DNA of 64,000 bases from Diphasiastrum complanatum (lineage: Eukaryota; Streptophyta; Lycopodiopsida; Lycopodiales; Lycopodiaceae): positions 42,621,723-42,685,722 of the forward strand of contig CM055095.1 of the NCBI GenBank assembly GCA_029204225.1, written 5' to 3'. Positions 43,877 through 56,351 of the stretch are shown piece by piece. Within the stretch, counting starts at the first letter, position 1. Every line of letters begins with the position of its first letter. Both the position numbers and the translations under genes were made by a program. The notes below the pieces were generated by a model. It saw nothing but the letters and a program-made list of their open reading frames with translations. It was not told where the DNA came from and ran no database searches.

Positions 43877-44700
43877 CCTTGATCATGTTTGTTTTTCTCA
43901 TGATCATGAATGCTCTTAATGTTGCGCTTACCCTTTAGGCCCAAAATGTGTGCATTTCTTGAATTCTTTTGTTGATTTCATTCTCCCCGTCTTCCATTAT
44001 TTTTTAAGTATTCTATTTTCTTGAAGCAATATTTCCGTATGTATGTACCTAATCACAAGAATAGCACTTGAGATCTTTTTTTCACCTTCTTTCCAAGGTT
44101 TCTTCTTCATGCATTCACTTGAGGAGTACTCATGCGATGACTATTCTATATTGCCCACCTAAAACTTCAAGATATTGGACCTACTAAACAAGACTACTTC
44201 ATTTTGGGGTGTCTCCATCTTTCTTGTGATCTCCTCTTGGAGAAGTTTCTCATGACAAAATGAAGGCACAAATTTCCTCCATGCTTTCTACTGACATCAC
44301 TAATGGATCATAACTCTTGGGGATGTTGGTTAGTATGGTGTATAGATATTGATACTTTTCAGCGGATGCACCTTTAGCCTACAACTATTTTTTGATTCCT
44401 TTGAGCTTGTGCAGATGAGTCACCATGTTGTCACTATCAAACATGTTTATACTAAACATCTGATAAGATGGTTTCATTGGTTTGTCTATTAAATTGTGGA
44501 AGTGTTTAGTGTGGTCTCTAATAGGTCTTCCCCCTGACTTTGTTGCTCCTCAAGGCTTCCTTGCTCCTTTGAATCGCCATTCACATTTTGGGTGTTTCTT
44601 TTGATTCTACTTTTTCCAACTCTACTTTTCTTTGTTTGGCTCACCAGGGTTCACCTCTCATTGTTCTAGGCTTCAATACCGAATCATGAGCATCCCATTG
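43877..44700 (-). pseudogene. Copia gag remnant, minus strand
   Basis: On the minus strand a broken frame reads LHKLKGIKK, ASAEKYQYLYTILTNIPKSY, DPLVMSVESMEEICAFIL and a Lys-rich KKKPWKEGEKK region, matching the C-terminal half of copia gag (UBN2 domain up to the zinc knuckle). Multiple stops. Confidence 0.5.
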
Positions 44701-44704
44701 TTGC

Positions 44705-45195
44705 TTGAGCTTTTCAATCACTTGTGCTAGAAAATTGTCATGGGGGTATAAAATGAATTACAATGCCGATGGTACCTTAGTGAAATACAAAGTGAGGCTT
44801 GTAGTTCAGGGCTACGCAGAAAGCAAGGGGATTGACTACAAGAACACGTTTGCTCTTGTAGAGAAATGGAATACACTTAGTATGGTGATAGTATTGGCGG
44901 CTTTGTTTAGATGGAGTCTACATCAGATAGACATCAAGTCCGCTTTTCTAAATGGTACACTTGAAGAGGAAGTTTACATGCAGCAACAGAGTGACTTTGT
45001 GTTGCACACATTGGAAGGTCGTGAAAACAATTCTTTGCTATGTGAGAGGTACAACTACTTATGGTCCTATACATGATGGGCAATTTGACATGCCAATGTC
45101 TATGTTGATTCAAATTGTGCATGTTGTGTTGACGACAAGAAATCCACCACAGTTTATATCTTTCACCTTGGTAATGGTGCGATTTCTGAAGAATT
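44705..45195 (+). pseudogene. Copia reverse transcriptase N-part fused to RNase H piece
   Basis: KMNYNADGTLVKYKVRLVVQ, GIDYKNTFALVEKW, HQIDIKSAFLNGTLEEEVYM is the classic N-terminal half of copia RT. The YVDD half is missing; after about 45060 the sequence jumps to CVDDKKSTTVYIFHLGNGAI, the start of RNase H. A deletion therefore removed the RT active site. Confidence 0.8.
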
Positions 45196-45820
45196 TCAGA
45201 TCATTCAGATCCAAAATTGGCTAGAAAGTCGACACAATATACAACATTGCCAATGTAGAAAAATCAGCATCTACTCAATGAAAGAGATGCCAACTCAATA
45301 AGAACTTGATCAAACATCAAATATATGATAAAATGAAGTTGATGTCCATAAAATAACAGTACTTTACTGTACTTCCCATGTGAATCCAAGAATAACAAAA
45401 TATGAGCATTCTACACACAAGATTGCAAGATATTATCAAGATAGTGCACCAATGGATAGATGAATCCAAGAGAACTCATGCACAAGGATGAAATGAGAGA
45501 GAGAGAGAGAGTATAATCTCTTCTCCCATGAATTTACACTATATATAGTCGATCCATGTCTCATTTGGACTTTGGTTTCCCTCCAAGAACTTTCTAGACC
45601 TAAAATCCTATCAACAATATGACTAGATTCAATGCATCTAACATTCAAATTTGAATGTGTCCAAATTCGACCTAATAACTTTCCCAAACTTTCCAAACGT
45701 GTTTATTTAAATGCTTTTAGACTAATATAACTTTGAAAAGTCAAACTCTAAGTCTAATATGCATATTGGCCTAATATTGACAATATGACTAAGCTTGACT
45801 AAACTAGTTGAAATCTTTCA
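45196..45820. other. Insertion within the copia RNase H region
   Basis: The RNase H reading breaks at 45195 and resumes near 45815. ATCTTTCAC occurs at both edges (45158 and 45813). The inserted sequence has a GA run (45487-45505) and an ACTATATATAG box, like an LTR read on the minus strand, but no LTR ends were confirmed. Confidence 0.4.
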
Positions 45821-46218
45821 CATTTTATTGGCCAAGTAGCAAATAGGAAACAATTGGCTTATCCACAAAAAAAGCCGAATACAAAGCGTTATGGTCAGCC
45901 ACGTAGCAATATAGTTGAGAAGAATATTAGAAGATATTGGCATTCCGCAAAGTAATCCCACCATGATTAGGTGTGACATCCAAAGCGCTATCTAGCTAGC
46001 GAAGAATTTTGAATTTCATGCACGCAAGATGGACATAAAAATTAAATATCATTTCATTAGATAAAAGTTGCTATCTAGTGAAATAGTCGTGGTGCATTGC
46101 AGGATAGAAGACCAGCTAGCAACATATTTACTAAACCTTTCACTGTTGACAAGATGCTAAAAATGGCAGTACTGGTCAAGTGTGCAGATAAACTAGGACT
46201 TAAAAGAGAGTCTTGAAA
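45821..46218 (+). pseudogene. Copia RNase H C-terminus and end of pol
   Basis: TKKAEYKALWSAT, LAKNFEFHARKMDIKIKYHF and, near the end, VDKMLKMAVLVKCADKLGL are the conserved RNase H blocks and tail of copia pol, ending with a stop at about 46218. Stops and frame changes interrupt it. Confidence 0.7.
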
Positions 46219-46275
46219 TAAATATGTCTAGTTTATCTGAACACTTGACCAGTACTGCCATTTTTAGCATCTTGT
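46149..46275. repeat. 48-bp inverted repeat around a 31-bp spacer
   Basis: Positions 46149-46196 and 46228-46275 are reverse complements with a single mismatch. The left arm is the very end of copia pol, so the right arm is an inverted duplicate of it. As RNA or single-stranded DNA it would fold into a strong hairpin. Confidence 0.95.
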
Positions 46276-46289
46276 TATATGTCGTTTTC

Positions 46290-47190
46290 ATTTTTACAGT
46301 ATGCGTTAATTTGTGGATAGTGAGTTGGGACACACGTCCCCCATTTTTTCATAACAAGGACTAAACTTCCATACAACAGTACTCTCCAAAATATAGGCTA
46401 TTTATAGGTACTCTACTTTCTCTTCTATGAATAACACTTGCATGCGAGCTTCTCTCAGCTGACAAATTCTTGCTGGCTTAAGCTGTCGAAGAGGCCATAA
46501 CATCAATTTCAAATTTTTATCAAAAATTTGTGAAACAGGCATTTTTCTTGTCAAGATTTACTTTGTTAAGACATTCAGTTGTCAACAATATATGTCTTTC
46601 TCTCACAAATAAGTCATGCACCTGCTTCATTCCAATTATTGCAAAATGTCGAAACCCTATTACATTGTGGGTTTTATGAATTTTTTTAGCATGATCTATT
46701 CACTGCTTATCAATGAATGCCACAATGTCTTCAACTCTATTCTCATAATTCCTTTCCTAGTCACAATACAACTTCAACAAAATTGCATAAGTCAAATGAA
46801 TGTGATTTGAAATAATAGTATACAAGGAATTATAGTTCTCGATACCCAAGATATAAATTCAGCTCGTTGTCTAATGGTTTAAAAATGTTTACGAATAGAA
46901 CAATACTTCTCCATACCATACACATATTGCAACGTGAATAAAATTGTACTTTCTACAAGAATCTCAATGCCTTCAAAAAAATTTGGAAAGCAATATACCC
47001 TTGTAAAATGACCCATGCTCAAACTCCCCGAGATTTAATGTTCAAATCTTGCCAAAAATTATAAAAATTAGATAATAGCCATGGCTCTATCCACACCTGA
47101 ACGGTAATCTCCCTGAATCTTGGTAAAATAATATAACCAATATTCTAGGCATGTTCAACATTCCTCATAAACAACCAAGGTTGCAATGTC
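46290..47190. other. No recognised feature
   Basis: AT-rich sequence with CTATTTATAGG near 46398 that could be an LTR promoter remnant; nothing else supported. Confidence 0.4.
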
Positions 47191-47199
47191 TTGTACAAA

Positions 47200-48660
47200 T
47201 TCATTACCTCTCTCTCCAACGTCAACCTTTGTTGTTTATACCGCTTATTCTTTGGAACTGAAATAGAGTCATCAACTACCACCAAGTTTGTAGGGCTCAT
47301 CTATATCCTATGTTGAATAGCTTTTGCGTACACTACATTGGTGGCCTTAACTTGATCCTTTGATAATCTCACCACATCTGCTTGTAAATATTCTACTTCA
47401 TTCTACAACTTCTGACATGCAGCCTCCTTATTCTACAAATCATCCTATACAACAGCCATTTCTTCTAGAGTAGTACGTAAGTCAACTATCAGATTGGCTT
47501 GTTCATGCATTGATTCTGAATGCCATAACCAACTCTCACATCTCATTGGAACTGGCAAATAGTTATATGTCTTCTCATCGGCATTGGCATCACAGTCGGA
47601 TGATGGTGCTAGATGGTTCATTTGTTCGAGTGCCACTAGACACATGACTAGGAAGTGTGATTGCTTTGAGAACTTCTCTACAATCTATGATGGGGAAAAA
47701 GTCATGTAGGCCAATGGGGAAGAGTGTCAAATTGAGCAAAGAAATCTTGCCCTACTATTTTTACACCATGCAAAGCAGTATGGATCAATGCAAATGACTT
47801 AACAAACATGTTGTGCTCTGTTTGTCTTCCAAAAATTACATGATTGATCCATTTGCAGAGATACTCTAATGTAGAGAATTTACACATTCTTAACCATTAG
47901 CCTTGATCCTTAGCTTGAGCTTCAAGAGGAAAAAATTCAAACATTACAACCATAGGAACCTCTGGCTCTAGAAATCCAAAAAGGTAGTTCCACAACCTTG
48001 TAGTACACCTCTTCAGTTATCACCATGCGGCACCCTCGACTTGTTGTATACAAAGCTCCATCCTCACCAACACCAAGATTAACAATAAACTCATTCGCTG
48101 GATCTTTCACCACCTTGTTAGGTTGAAAAACTGCCGAGTCTTGGAACCCTATTCCCACCAAACAAAATTGAATCACCACAATATTACCTTCCGATCGTTG
48201 AATAATCAAAACCCTTCATCATCATTGTCATAGTAAAAACAATTTTCGATTCACCAGAGCTCAAGAAAATACAATGTTGACAGTTGCGAGTACAGAAAGA
48301 AAAAAAACCATAACATGATTGAATAATATCTTGTTCTATAAGTTTTTCAGTAGTATTAGCTAGTGTCGAAGATGTCACAGAAGATTGTTAGAACCCCATC
48401 AATTGAGGACATATCGAATCCACTAAACATGGAGCAATCCATATCGGTTGTCCCACTGTCACTTGAAATTTATAATTACTAACAAAGTCAGCAATATTGT
48501 CTACAACAATATCAACCAATTCTCGAGAAAAATTTGGTTCTTGATTCCTTTGACATTGCATCATTACCTCCTTGGTAACATTCACCATCTGACCCACATC
48601 ACTATGAGATGTAGCACTTGTACTGAGACCAATATCATTGATCAACACATCCTTTATCAT
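47200..48660 (-). pseudogene. Decayed unknown coding region with coiled-coil end
   Basis: Read downward on the minus strand, it starts MIKDVLINDIGLSTSATSHS, continues FVSNYKFQVTVGQPIWIAPC and, after frame changes, GNIVVIQFCLVGIGFQDSAV, KVVKDPANEFIVNLGVGEDG, YLCKWINHVIFGRQTEHNMF and ALIHTALHGVK. It ends in a Glu/Leu-rich coil (TTLEEMAVV, NEVEYLQADVVRL). The steady meaning across frames shows a former protein of about 450 residues. I do not recognise it; a retroelement gag-like protein is one possibility. Confidence 0.35.
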
Positions 48661-48854
48661 CTCTTAAATTTTATCCTTATTTCAGGTAACTTCTTGAAGA
48701 CAAACGAGAACTTGTTCATCCACAATAATAATTTATGTTGTCTTCTAGTTGATCTGGATGATTATGGACCTACCTCTATAATGGTCATTGTTGCATCTGC
48801 TAACCTTGTTGATTTCTGATCCTTGTAGCCAGGAACCCCTCCTCTCTTGCATTC

Positions 48855-48985
48855 ATTCACCATGGCATGGGGGTGAAGTGGTTAGGGAATTGACTAGCCA
48901 TTTCAGGTTGGTTGGGTGGCTTGGTTGCATGCAACAGTCGGATCTTCACTAGGCGATCCTTAGAGTGGTATCAGAAAAAAGGGTT
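48855..48985 (+). mobile_element. LTR 3' end and primer site of a gypsy element
   Basis: GTTGGTTGGGTGGCTTGG...GATCCTTAGAG is followed by TGGTATCAGAAAAAAG near 48969, an initiator-tRNA primer site with changes at its end. The LTR start is not preserved. Confidence 0.4.
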
Positions 48986-49540
48986 TGCATCATCGGAAGT
49001 TGGAGCTGCTTCTTGTTTTTTCCCTACTTTTTGTTGGTTTCTCCTTGCCTGTTACTTCCAGGTGGTGGAATTGATATCCAAGTGAGTGGCTTCTCTAAAT
49101 TTGGTGTACTTTCAGCCTATTGATCATGATTATGGATTCTCTCCATAAATTTCGATGGAAATCAATGGATTTTTTACGGTTTATTGTGCTTTCTCACCTA
49201 GAATTGAAAATTTTGGCTTGGAGTTTATCATTGCTACTGATCTATGATTGCATGTCGGTTGAAAAGTCAAAAGAGTGCTTAGATAGTGATTTTTAGCCAA
49301 AAATTAGGGTTTTTGGACTAGAAATGGGCTATAAGAACCATAATTGAATGAAATCAAAACTTTTAGTGTTCAAATGTAATGCATTTATAGGGTTTTGGGT
49401 CTGATTGCACTTAATTGTGGATTTGATCCACAAATTATGGTCAAAACTGATAAAAAAATACATGGTTTTTTGATGGTTTTTGGACTAATTTTGAGGATTT
49501 TTATAAAATTCATGGCCAATTTTTTTATGCATGATTTCAA

Positions 49541-49995
49541 AGGTTTAATGAAGCTGTCCTAAGGTTCATGAAGTTTGGTTAGGATTGAACACCATTAAGA
49601 GTCATTGAGAAACTAGATGACGTGGCCTAGATGAGCTGCAGTGGTGTCCAGTGAGGTGTCACAGTGCACTACTAGTGGTGCATGGGCCTTGGGGGGTATT
49701 TGTATACCTATTGGGCTCTCATTAGTGTATCCTTGAAGACTAGTAGCCGTATGTTGCTGGTGTGATGCTTCATTCATCTTTGAGATTGATCTATAGCTTG
49801 GGGGCTAGATCCGTTTGATCTAGGATTGGTTGGGTTGGTCTTTCCACCATCCGTTTCCCATGTGTTGCCTATTATTGGCATGCTTAGAATAAGATCCAAG
49901 GTTTTAGGACTTTATATCTGTTTCACATGTATTGCTTGTTAGTGGCATGCTTAGAATAGGGTCCTTGGTTTTAGGACTTTATATTGGTGAGAATT
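49541..49995 (+). mobile_element. 5' LTR fragment of gypsy element G2
   Basis: From about 49597 the sequence parallels 56051-56348 closely (GGCCTAGATGAGCTGCAG, GTGTCACAGTGCACTACTAG, ATACCTATTGGGCTCTCA, CCGTTTCCCATGTGTTGC). Past 49875 an internal 90-bp unit (GGCATGCTTAGAATA...TTTTAGGACTTTATAT) is duplicated. Confidence 0.75.
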
Positions 49996-50727
49996 GTGTA
50001 GAGACAATTTCCTGCTAGGTTATAGTAATTTCTCATTGAGAATTTCTTATTGACCTAGAATAGATTTAGAATAAGATTAAATGTGGTGTTTTGGTACCAC
50101 ACCTAGACGTATAAATATTTTCTAAATCTGATACAACTAACCGAGTTAGGAGCGCTACTTCTGAATTAGTTGTTGAATTCAACAATATGATCTTACTTAT
50201 GAATATTGTTGTTGAAATGTATTGCTTATAAGTCACAACCCTTATAGGTCAAGTTTTGATTCATTTAAAGGTCTATGTGCATAGAATACACAAGAACTTT
50301 TGGCCTTATCTTTTCCTAATTGGAAAAGATGGAACACTATCCCGGTGGACTCTGGAGAGTTGGATAGTTGATGGTAGCCAAAATTTAGAGCTTCATGTAA
50401 TCAAGGTATGGTGAATCTTAAGTTATTCTAGATTAGAACTTAAGAGTAAATTCTAGACGTATTCTAGATAGGACCCTAACTTTGGAATGACACTTTGTGC
50501 CATGTCTAGAGTAAGGGAGTACAATCCTTATATAGGCATCACAAGTGAGTTGGAAAAGTCTGAGGCTTTCTTGATAGAAAGGACTTTTTGGAACAACTCA
50601 TGTGTCTTCTAAGAATTGTGATACACTCTTATGAAATCGTATGGTCTCTGGAATCTGGAGAGTTGTGATTGGAAAATTACAACTCAGACTCTAGGATATG
50701 CCTGATCAATAAGAGAGGAATTAGATC

Positions 50728-51060
50728 ATGGTAAGATTAACCCGGATGAATAGACAGAATAGTGGAATTTTGGTAAGGACTGGCCATCTTACCAAATCAG
50801 CTATGTTTATTTGGGTAATGACCGCAAAAACTGCATCTGATTTTGCTCAAGTAGTTGTAGAACATCTGTTTAGACTTTATGGATTACCAAGTGACATTGT
50901 GAACGATCGCGATCCAAGGTGTACTTGTCACTTTTGATCGGCCATATTCGCTAAAATAGTGACAACTTTTAAGCTTAAGTTCTTCTGACCATTGATCAAA
51001 CAAAAAGAACAAATCAAGTGAGGGAGAAAATTCTTCGAGCATATTTTCATCTGAATAGGT
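50728..51060 (+). pseudogene. G2 integrase core, left part
   Basis: TGHLTKSAMFIWVMTAKTAS, DFAQVVVEHLFRLYGLPSDI and VNDRDPRCTCHF match the gypsy integrase core around the second catalytic Asp. The reading continues brokenly to REKILRAYFHLN near 51050, where the minus-strand element begins. Confidence 0.75.
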
Positions 51061-51069
51061 GGAGTAGGC

Positions 51070-51790
51070 TGCTCAGATGAGGCTCTCGCTCTGCTGGTCC
51101 CAGAAAAAAGTTAGATCAAAGCCAAGGCTTGTGAGGATATCCTTGGCCAAGGTGAGCTGCTCGGCGTAAATCTTGATACAAATCATAAAAATATCTCCTG
51201 AATAAGGAGGAGGGGATTTACGGCGATGCAAACTGAACGAGGAATGGCGGGAAGCCATGATAGCAGTGATTTTAGATTGCTCTGAGAATGTGAAAATTTT
51301 GAAAAAATTTGGCATGAACTCGAGAGCAGCAATCTAAATGAACTCGTGGAGAGAAGGGTGGAGGACTATATATAGATTTTTTTTGGCAAGAATTTGCAAC
51401 TTCACTCAGAAATCTTCCTCAGTGTCTACGACTTGGTATTGATGGTCGCAAATTTTGAGGCAACGTTCTGAGGGTCCGCGAATTCTTGTAAGTGATTTTT
51501 TTATGCCAAAAGAGAAAAAAACGACTGACAGTGCAAAACTGGGTCTGATCAGAATTTGCAGAGATGACAAAGAAATCATGGCAATCATTTTGAGCTCCAG
51601 CGAATTGTCTACAAATTTTAATAATGGATATCTGATGAAGAGATCTACATTTCTCTAGTTTTAGAGATTTTTTTCTCTGAGACAGAATTCATGGAGGCCA
51701 AAAATGAATCGTGCTTTGTAGAAAGAGGTCAGGTGAATTCTATCTGACATGGTGTGAAACAATTATTCTAAAACTAATGGCTTTTGTGGT
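51070..51790 (-). other. 3' part of element G3, possibly a small extra reading frame
   Basis: On the minus strand, downstream of the G3 integrase, a frame at 51258-51073 starts MASRHSSFSLHRRKSPPPYS and runs to FDLTFFWDQQSES. Another lies at 51588-51406. Neither is recognised. Some Tat/Athila-type elements carry extra frames after integrase, so this may be one. Confidence 0.3.
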
Positions 51791-51794
51791 TTTC

Positions 51795-53069
51795 TCAGAG
51801 AAGACTGTTGGTATACCTGATCTGATAGTATCTTGATGGTTTGAACAAGAAAGCACAACAAGAATGTTGTCGAAATGGTAGGTAGACAATAAAAAATGAA
51901 AAAAAACAGTAGGAAAGAAAACAACTAATACATATCAAGATAAAAACAGGTTCATTGTACTTTCTCAATCGGCTCCCATTGACCATAGTGTCGAGGATAT
52001 CGCCTTGAAGGGTTTGGAGTTGTACATATCCAGAGGCAAAGATTTTTTTAATGATGTGAGGTCCTTGGCCAGAAATTTTCAGTCTGCCTTTGAAGGCTTT
52101 GGCCTGGTATAGCAGGACCTTATCTCCAACTTGGAAGTCTCTAAGTTTCAATAATTGATCATGCCATGCTTTTTGTCATCGTTTGTGGACTTATTGAGCA
52201 TGGATGCTGATCCGTAGTATTTCACAGAGTTGCTCCAGATGGAATAACATGTTTGCTAGATTCTGGAATTCCACAGGCATAACGGCTTCTTGGCCATATG
52301 TGAGCTGGAAAGGGGTTAAGCATGTACCTCGCTTGGGGGTGGTGCGATAAGACCAGAGAGCAGCATGGAGTTTAAGGTCCCAATCATATCGGTTGGATTC
52401 TACGATTTTGGTTAGAATTCCACATAGGATTTTATTTGTGGATTCCGCCTGGCCATTGCAGCGTGGATAATATGGGAAACTTTTGCGATGTACCACAAAT
52501 TTTTTTGAAAGGAGATATGCTATGACAGAGTTAAGGAAATGTGTACCCCTATCATTGATAAGCTCTAGAGGACATCTAAAACAAACTATAACCTTTTCAT
52601 AGAGAAATTTGACAGTAGAACGAGCGTCAGCATTGCGAACAACTCTTACTTCAGCCCATTTGGTGCAATAGTCTGTAGCTACTATGATGTAACGAGATTG
52701 TGTGTGTCGAGCAACAGGGCTAATAGGTCCGACATAATCAATTCCCCATTTCTAGAAAGCTTGATCAGTGATTACAGTGTGTAAAGGCATGTAGTCTATT
52801 TTTTGAAAGCGTTTTGTGCGTTGGCAGACATCACAAGCCTTAGTGTAATTGTGCGTATCCTTGAAGAGTGTTGGCCACCAGAAACCGGCCAAGAGGATTT
52901 TCTTAGCATTTGTTTTAGAAGAGAAATGGCCTGCACCAATACCTTCATGAGTGAGAAAAATGACAGAGGGTATTTCACCTTTGGTAATACATCGTCGGAT
53001 GATTCCATCTAACCCTTGCTTGTAGAGTTGTCCTGCAATTAACGTATACGGTTTATATTTGAGGACCAA
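51795..53069 (-). pseudogene. G3 integrase (gypsy without chromodomain)
   Basis: The zinc region reads HEGIGAGHFSSKTNAKKILL and CDVCQRTK (about 52960-52810). The core shows GIDYVGPISPVA, LINDRGTHF and NGQAESTNKIL with the D, D, E residues, and SYRTTPKRGTCLTPFQLTYG. The C-terminus has RDFQVGDKVLLYQA and GNxxLQTLQGD-like wording ending NGSRLRKYNEP. No chromodomain follows. Stops at about 52755 and 52190 and frame changes break it. Confidence 0.8.
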
Positions 53070-53204
53070 CGCACATTGTTTAGGTTTAGAAGTTAAATAT
53101 TCTATAATTTCCTTAGCCCATACAGGTGTAGAGTCAACTTGGAAAAGGATTGCATCTGGTAAATCATTGTTGACGCCTTGATCAGGGGTAGGAAGGGTAG
53201 GGAT

Positions 53205-54974
53205 TCAGGATAGATGGTCTGCTAGAAAATATTGAACTCCCTTATGAACCACAATCCTAAACTCAAATTCTCGCAGTAATAGGATCCATCTAGTAATACG
53301 GCCTGTGGTGCAGGTCTTGTTGATGAGATACAATAGTGCTTGATAATCAGTGAAGAACGCAAAAACTTTTCCTAGAAGATAATGGTGAAACTTCTGAACC
53401 ACATATACCATTGCCAAGGCTTCACGTTCGGTAGTGGTATAATTGACTTCAGCAGGTATCAATTGTCGACTAAGAAAACGGATTGGGTAGTCCTTTTTGA
53501 ATTCTCCCAGTTGGGTGAGCACTGCTCCAATGGCATACTTGGATGCATTAATAAGCACATGAAATTCTTTAGAATAATCAAGAGTCTGGAGGATGGGTGC
53601 ATTGGTAAGGGCTTCTTTGAGTTGATTAAAGACGATGCGTTGTTCATCCGTCCATTTGGGAACGACAAATACTTTGTAGATTAAGCGTGCTTTGTTAGCA
53701 AAATCGAAAATAAAGCACTGATAGTAGTTGGCGTGGCCAAGGAAAGAGTAAACTTCTCGTATCATACGCGGTTCCGGTAGATTTTGAATGGTAAGGATCT
53801 TTTCAGGGTCAGTGGCAATGCCATTTTGTGAGATTATATGTCCTAACACAATACCATGGGTTATCCAAATCTGGCATTTTTCAGGATTAAGAGAGATGCC
53901 GAAGCGTTGACATTGGATAAAATTTTTTTTGAGCATAGATAGATGGCATGTTTCTTTAGAATGTGCTCCTAAATCATCCAAGTAAACCTCTAAGGTATCG
54001 CCCATTTGCTGAGAAAAGGCCGCTTGCATAACACGTTGGAAGGTGCTAGGAGAATTGCAGAGACCAAAGGGCATGACTTTCTAGCATAAGGTTCCCCATT
54101 CTGTGGCAAAAGCGGTCTTATGTTAATCTTCTTCAGCGATTTGGATCATATTGTATCCGCTAAAGCCATCTAAGAAGGAGTAAGCCTCATCTCCTGCTAG
54201 ATTTTCTAAGATGGATTCTCCGAAAGGTAATGGAAAATGATCACATTCAGTGACGGCGTTAAGTTTCTTAAAATTGACACAGATTCGAAGTTTTCCATTT
54301 TTCTTGGGAACGATGACAATTGGGGAGACCCACTCAATATGCTCAAGTTCATAGATAAATCCCGCATCTAAGAGGCATTGTAATTCTTCTTTGATCTTGG
54401 CCTTATAGATGGCATTGCATCTGTATGGACGACTAGCAGTGGGCCTCGCACTCGGTTTAAGCGGGATACGATGCACAGCTACTTGGGGTGAGATGCCTTT
54501 CATGTCTTTATAGGTCCAGGCAAAGACATGTTGATATTTTTGCAAGAGCTTTTCAAGCCGTCTACGTTGTTCGCAATTGAGATGAGCTCCGACGTGGACA
54601 AGATATTTGTTGGTTTCATTTGGCTCACTCAAAGAAAGGGTTATGGTTTGTGCAGGGCCTTCGTAGGGTGAATTACCAGTAGGCTCACGTTGAGCTTGGG
54701 GTAATTGGATTGTGACATCCTCGATCGTATAGTCCTTAAAGTATGCAGGAACATCATGGGCTGGAGATTCAAGGGGGGCCTTACCTTTCTCTTGTCGGGA
54801 TGGTGATTGGGAATGTTCGAGGGTTGGTGGAGGACCAGAGGCAATCTCAGGAACTTCCCTAACAATGGTGAGGTCACCTGGCAGTTGAATTGAAGCGGTT
54901 TTTTTATTTTCTCTTTCATAGTATGACCACGTGGTTGAGGCTTTGGTGGTGGAGAGGTGTGGCGGCAATCTCAT
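53205..54974 (-). pseudogene. G3 reverse transcriptase and RNase H
   Basis: The upstream half (54974-54123) has a polar linker, YQHVFAWTYKDMKGI, AGFIYELEHIEWVSPIVIVP and KKNGKLRICVNFKKLN. The downstream half (54074-53205) has MPFGLCNSPSTFQRVMQAAF, VYLDDLGAHS (YxDD box), LGHIISQNGIATDPEK, FLGHANYYQCFI and the RNase H blocks FHVLINASKYAIGAVL and EREALAMVYVVQKFHHYLLG. In RNase H the first Asp (D-A-S) reads N-A-S. Only short gaps separate the halves. Gag and protease are missing. Confidence 0.85.
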
Positions 54975-54999
54975 TGAGAAGTGTATTTGACCTTGGTTA

Positions 55000-55237
55000 A
55001 GTTGCCTGTGCTAGGGTATCATGTTCTCTTATTGAGTAAAGGACAAGAATCCAAAGAATTATGATTGAGAATCATAGTTCAGATTCTAGTTATACTTGAT
55101 CGTTTGAGAGAAGAATTACCTGCGTGATCAGAAGATCAGATGAAATATGAATTTATATTTTGATTGCAATCTCCTCAAAAAGGAAGTTATGCTTGATGGA
55201 GATTAAGTTATCGTAAGCATTTGGCTACCTGTTATAG
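55000..55237. other. Junction between G3 and the resumed G2 element
   Basis: Non-coding; AATTATGATTGAGAATCA...GATCGTTTGAGAGAAGAATTA resembles 50665-50735 of G2, hinting that part of G2 is present twice. Confidence 0.35.
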
Positions 55238-55869
55238 CCCATTCATGCTTATGTACTATTTTGAACCTATATCACTCATTTTGGAAGAGACTCGTATGAT
55301 TGAATTTCAGAAGGTAGTGGATTTCCTACATGATATGTATGAATGCTATGGATAGCAAGTGAAAATGTCTAGTGTGCTCAAGATTGGGACCGACATTTTT
55401 CTAATCTAAAATGACTACCTTGAGACTTTCAAGTGGGAGATTGGGTATATTTGAGAATCCCAAAGGATTCTAGTGTAATGCGTACCGACAAGCATTAAAA
55501 ATTGTCTCCTAGATACAAGAGGACCGTATTAGACCTTGTAAAAGATCATATCCTTAGCCTACCAGTTGGATCTCCCGGAAGGAAGTCAAATGCATCCAGT
55601 TTTTGACGTAAGCCGACTCAAGAAGAGTCTACATGAAGGTAAGCATCTTGGTTCTAGAGACCAATTGGACCTGTTGGATGAATCACCGGGTGTGTCTCGA
55701 CTTGAACCGAAAAGATCTTGGATAAAAGACCTAAACGATTGAGGAATTGTATAGTTCCCAACATCTGGTTCCATGGAAGAGACGCACAGACAATGATGAT
55801 TCCTGGGAACAGGAAGGAATCTAAAGGAGGAACTTCCCCAGTTTCAAGTTTTGACGACAAAACTTCAAT
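55238..55869 (+). pseudogene. G2 integrase, right part
   Basis: Reading resumes with YSPFMLMYYFEPISLILEET, then SPRYKRTVLDLVKDHI-type wording and VFDVSRLKKSLHEGKHLGSR, DLLDESPG, NLKEELPQFQVLTTKLQ. It continues the integrase end interrupted at 51060, so G3 sits inside G2. Frames change repeatedly. Confidence 0.65.
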
Positions 55870-55882
55870 AAGGGGGGAAGAA
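55870..55882 (+). other. Polypurine tract of G2
   Basis: AAGGGGGGAAGAA directly precedes TGTCATGCCCACG at 55883. Confidence 0.8.
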
Positions 55883-56348
55883 TGTCATGCCCACGACTGG
55901 TCTCAGATAGCATGTCCACACTAGAGATTGGTAGACCAACTGCCCCTAAGTTAGTTATGACTATAAGGGAATTGGGGCCCTTATGTGTACAAGGTCATAA
56001 TTAATGGTTGTAGGCCTAAGCTCATGATGGTGGATTTGTATGGGTCTATCAAGGAGTCATTCAGGAACTGGATGACATGGCCTAGATGAGCTGCAGAGGT
56101 GTCCAGTGAGGTGTCACAGTGCACTACTAGTGGTGCATGGGCCTTGGAGGGTATAAGTATACCTATTGGGCTCTCACTAGTGTATCCTTGATTGTGAGAC
56201 TAGTAGCCAGCCGTATGCTGCTGGTGTCATGCCTCATTTCTCTTTGAGATTGATTTATAGCTTGGGGGATAGATCCATTTGGTCTAGGATTGGTTGGATT
56301 GGTTTGTCCACAACCATCCGTTTCCCATGTGTTGCTTGTTACTGGCAT
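55883..56348 (+). mobile_element. 3' LTR of gypsy element G2 (truncated)
   Basis: Starts TGTCATGCCCACGACTGG and matches the 49.6-kb copy from about 56001 on. It stops matching at 56348, where gene 3-like sequence begins. Confidence 0.8.
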
Positions 56349-56351
56349 AAA

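Noticed and set aside
45196-45820. Simple solo LTR insertion with 9-bp duplication
   Set aside because: ATCTTTCAC at both edges may be RNase H coding similarity; TG...CA ends were not found.
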